Translations under genes and position numbers: made by a program
Shown: in pieces, positions 46,699 through 47,955 of the stretch
Numbering within the stretch: position 1 is the first letter of the stretch
How the letters are laid out: every line of letters starts with the position of its first letter
Notes under the pieces: generated by a model
Databases searched by the model: none
Told to the model about the DNA's origin: nothing
Seen by the model: the letters and a program-made list of their open reading frames with translations, nothing else
Assembly (NCBI RefSeq): GCF_000278725.1
Contig: NZ_ALCA01000105.1
Coordinates: forward strand, 1 to 47,955
DNA length: 47,955 bases
Source: Actinomyces sp. ICM47
GTDB lineage: Bacteria > Actinomycetota > Actinomycetes > Actinomycetales > Actinomycetaceae
Reading direction: 5' to 3'

Positions 46699-47952
46699 AT
46701 GGCGACACCGCAAAACCACCTGGCAGTGATCAAGGTCGTCGGCGTCGGCGGCGGCGGAGTTAACGCCGTGAACCGAATGATCGAGGTCGGCCTCAAGGGC
46801 GTTGAGTTCATCGCGGTCAATACTGACGCGCAGGCTCTGCTCATGTCCGATGCCGAAACGAAGCTTGACATCGGCCGCGAACTGACGCACGGCCTGGGTG
46901 CCGGCGCGGATCCTGCCGTCGGTCGCAAGGCCGCCGAGGATCACATTGACGAGATTGCCGCCGCGCTTGAAGGCGCGGACATGGTCTTCGTGACCGCTGG
47001 CGAAGGCGGCGGCACCGGGACGGGTGCTGCTCCCGTGGTCGCCCGCGTGGCTCGCGAGGCCGGCGCGCTGACCGTGGGAGTTGTGACTCGTCCCTTCTCC
47101 TTCGAGGGTAACCGCCGCGCGGCGCAGGCCGAAGGCGGTGTGACCACGCTGCGCGAAGAGGTTGACACCCTGATCGTCATTCCGAACGACCGTCTCCTGG
47201 AGATCTCGGACGTCTCCATCTCCGTGCTCGATGCATTCCGCGCTGCCGACCAGGTCCTGCTCTCGGGCGTCCAGGGCATCACCGAGCTGATCACCACCCC
47301 GGGCCTCATCAACGTCGACTTCAACGACGTCAAGTCCGTCATGAAGGACGCCGGTTCGGCGCTCATGGGTATCGGCGCGGCTACGGGCGAGGATCGTGCG
47401 CTGCGCGCTGTTGAGAGCGCCATCTCCTCCCCGCTGCTTGAGGCGTCGATTGACGGTGCCCACGGCGTGCTCATGTTCTTCCAGGGTGGTTCTGACGTTA
47501 GCCTGCAGGAGGTCTTCGCGTCCTCGCAGCTGGTGCGCGAAGCCGTTCACCCGGAGGCGAACATCATCTTCGGCGTGGTCGTCGACGATACCCTCGGCGA
47601 CGAGATTCGTGTCACGGTCATTGCGGCTGGCTTCGACGATGTCGCGGAGGTTCCCCCGGCGCTTCCTGCTGTTTCTCGGGTGTCTGCCTCCGTCGCTCAG
47701 AAGCGTTCTGCCGCCCCCGGGGCGAAGGCTCCGGCTCCCGAGACCTCTCGCATCACGCAGCTGTCGACTCGTCGCCCGCAGCATCGCCTGGATGTGGCTG
47801 CGCCCGTGCGCGAGTCCGCTTCGGCTGTGGTTGAGCCTCTGGCCGCCGTCGAGTACGAGGAGAACGAGTCTGATCGTTCCTTCGAGGTGCCTCGCGTCTA
47901 CCCCGAGGCGCCGGAGAAGGAAGAGCTGGATATTCCTCCCTTCCTGCGCTGA
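46699..47952 (+). CDS. ftsZ: Cell division protein FtsZ
   Basis: A 417-residue tubulin-like GTPase that forms the division ring. [15 protein letters not shown] opens the GTP-binding domain, GGGTGTG at 103-109 is the signature loop, and NVDFNDV is the T7 region. A variable Ala/Pro/Ser linker (about 320-400) leads to the conserved end ELDIPPFLR that binds FtsZ partners. AAGGGAGAC precedes the ATG at 46699. It has its own promoter in addition to read-through from the cluster. Confidence 0.98.
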   Translation: MATPQNHLAVIKVVGVGGGGVNAVNRMIEVGLKGVEFIAVNTDAQALLMSDAETKLDIGRELTHGLGAGADPAVGRKAAEDHIDEIAAALEGADMVFVTAGEGGGTGTGAAPVVARVAREAGALTVGVVTRPFSFEGNRRAAQAEGGVTTLREEVDTLIVIPNDRLLEISDVSISVLDAFRAADQVLLSGVQGITELITTPGLINVDFNDVKSVMKDAGSALMGIGAATGEDRALRAVESAISSPLLEASIDGAHGVLMFFQGGSDVSLQEVFASSQLVREAVHPEANIIFGVVVDDTLGDEIRVTVIAAGFDDVAEVPPALPAVSRVSASVAQKRSAAPGAKAPAPETSRITQLSTRRPQHRLDVAAPVRESASAVVEPLAAVEYEENESDRSFEVPRVYPEAPEKEELDIPPFLR

Positions 47953-47955
47953 TGG
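47952..47955 (+). other. Possible start codon of the gene after ftsZ
   Basis: An ATG overlaps the ftsZ TGA by one base (TGATG) and the window ends one base later. In actinobacteria a laccase-domain (PgeF/YlmD-type) gene usually follows ftsZ. Four bases cannot prove it. Confidence 0.25.

Overview
The window is a 48 kb chromosomal segment of a GC-rich actinobacterium. Gene content and order (dapB-dapA-rnj-ftsK-pgsA, a ClgR-like regulator and a DUF3046 protein beside recA-recX, miaB/miaA/dapF/hflX/dinG, lexA-nrdR, and a complete division/cell-wall cluster ending in ftsZ) fit the Actinomycetaceae, most likely an Actinomyces or Schaalia relative. The genus is an inference from gene order and protein style; no database search was possible. 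No phage, insertion sequence, rRNA, tRNA or CRISPR array was seen.

Layout. 1-4.6 kb: lysine/DAP synthesis (end of dapB, dapA), an acetyltransferase, ribonuclease J and a PfkB-type kinase. 4.65-8.2 kb: ftsK and pgsA. 8.4-13 kb: clgR-like regulator, DUF3046, SOS-controlled recA with recX and a CinA-type amidohydrolase, then miaB. 13.0-13.4 kb: a non-coding stretch with a strongly folded element that looks like a structured RNA ending in a terminator. 13.4-16.4 kb: two overlapping YbjN-like genes (-), then miaA and dapF. 16.5-21.8 kb: a small methyltransferase, hflX-dinG, and ldh. 21.8-23.8 kb: lexA, a divergent LysM protein sharing an SOS control region with it, and nrdR. 23.8-29.4 kb (-): an acyl-CoA ligase with a repeat tail, serA and a HelD-type helicase. 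29.6-33.5 kb: PAC2 protein, spermidine-synthase-like protein, DNA polymerase IV and DUF3040. 33.5-34.0 kb: a 35-bp tandem repeat array, then the AT-rich mra promoter with MraZ boxes. 34.0-47.95 kb: mraZ-rsmH-ftsL-ftsI-murF-mraY-murD-ftsW-murG-murC-ftsQ-ftsZ, without murE.

How the parts work together. DapA/DapB/DapF supply diaminopimelate/lysine, and the mur/fts cluster builds septal peptidoglycan. The SOS system is well represented: LexA, SOS boxes at recA and between lexA and a LysM membrane protein that has the layout of SOS division inhibitors, plus RecX, a DinG-like helicase and Pol IV (no SOS box was seen at the last two). tRNA modification (miaA, miaB) and ribosome rescue (hflX) sit between them.

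Genome-wide style seen here: at least nine genes have a TANNNT -10 hexamer only 6-8 nt before the start codon, the hallmark of leaderless mRNAs. A 13-mer (CCACGGCCTCGTC) occurs eight times in exact form on both strands, in coding and intergenic DNA. The strongest candidates for new biology are the switch-like RNA element at 13.2-13.4 kb, the 11-residue repeat tail of the acyl-CoA ligase, the 13-mer, and the 35-bp repeats in front of the division cluster.
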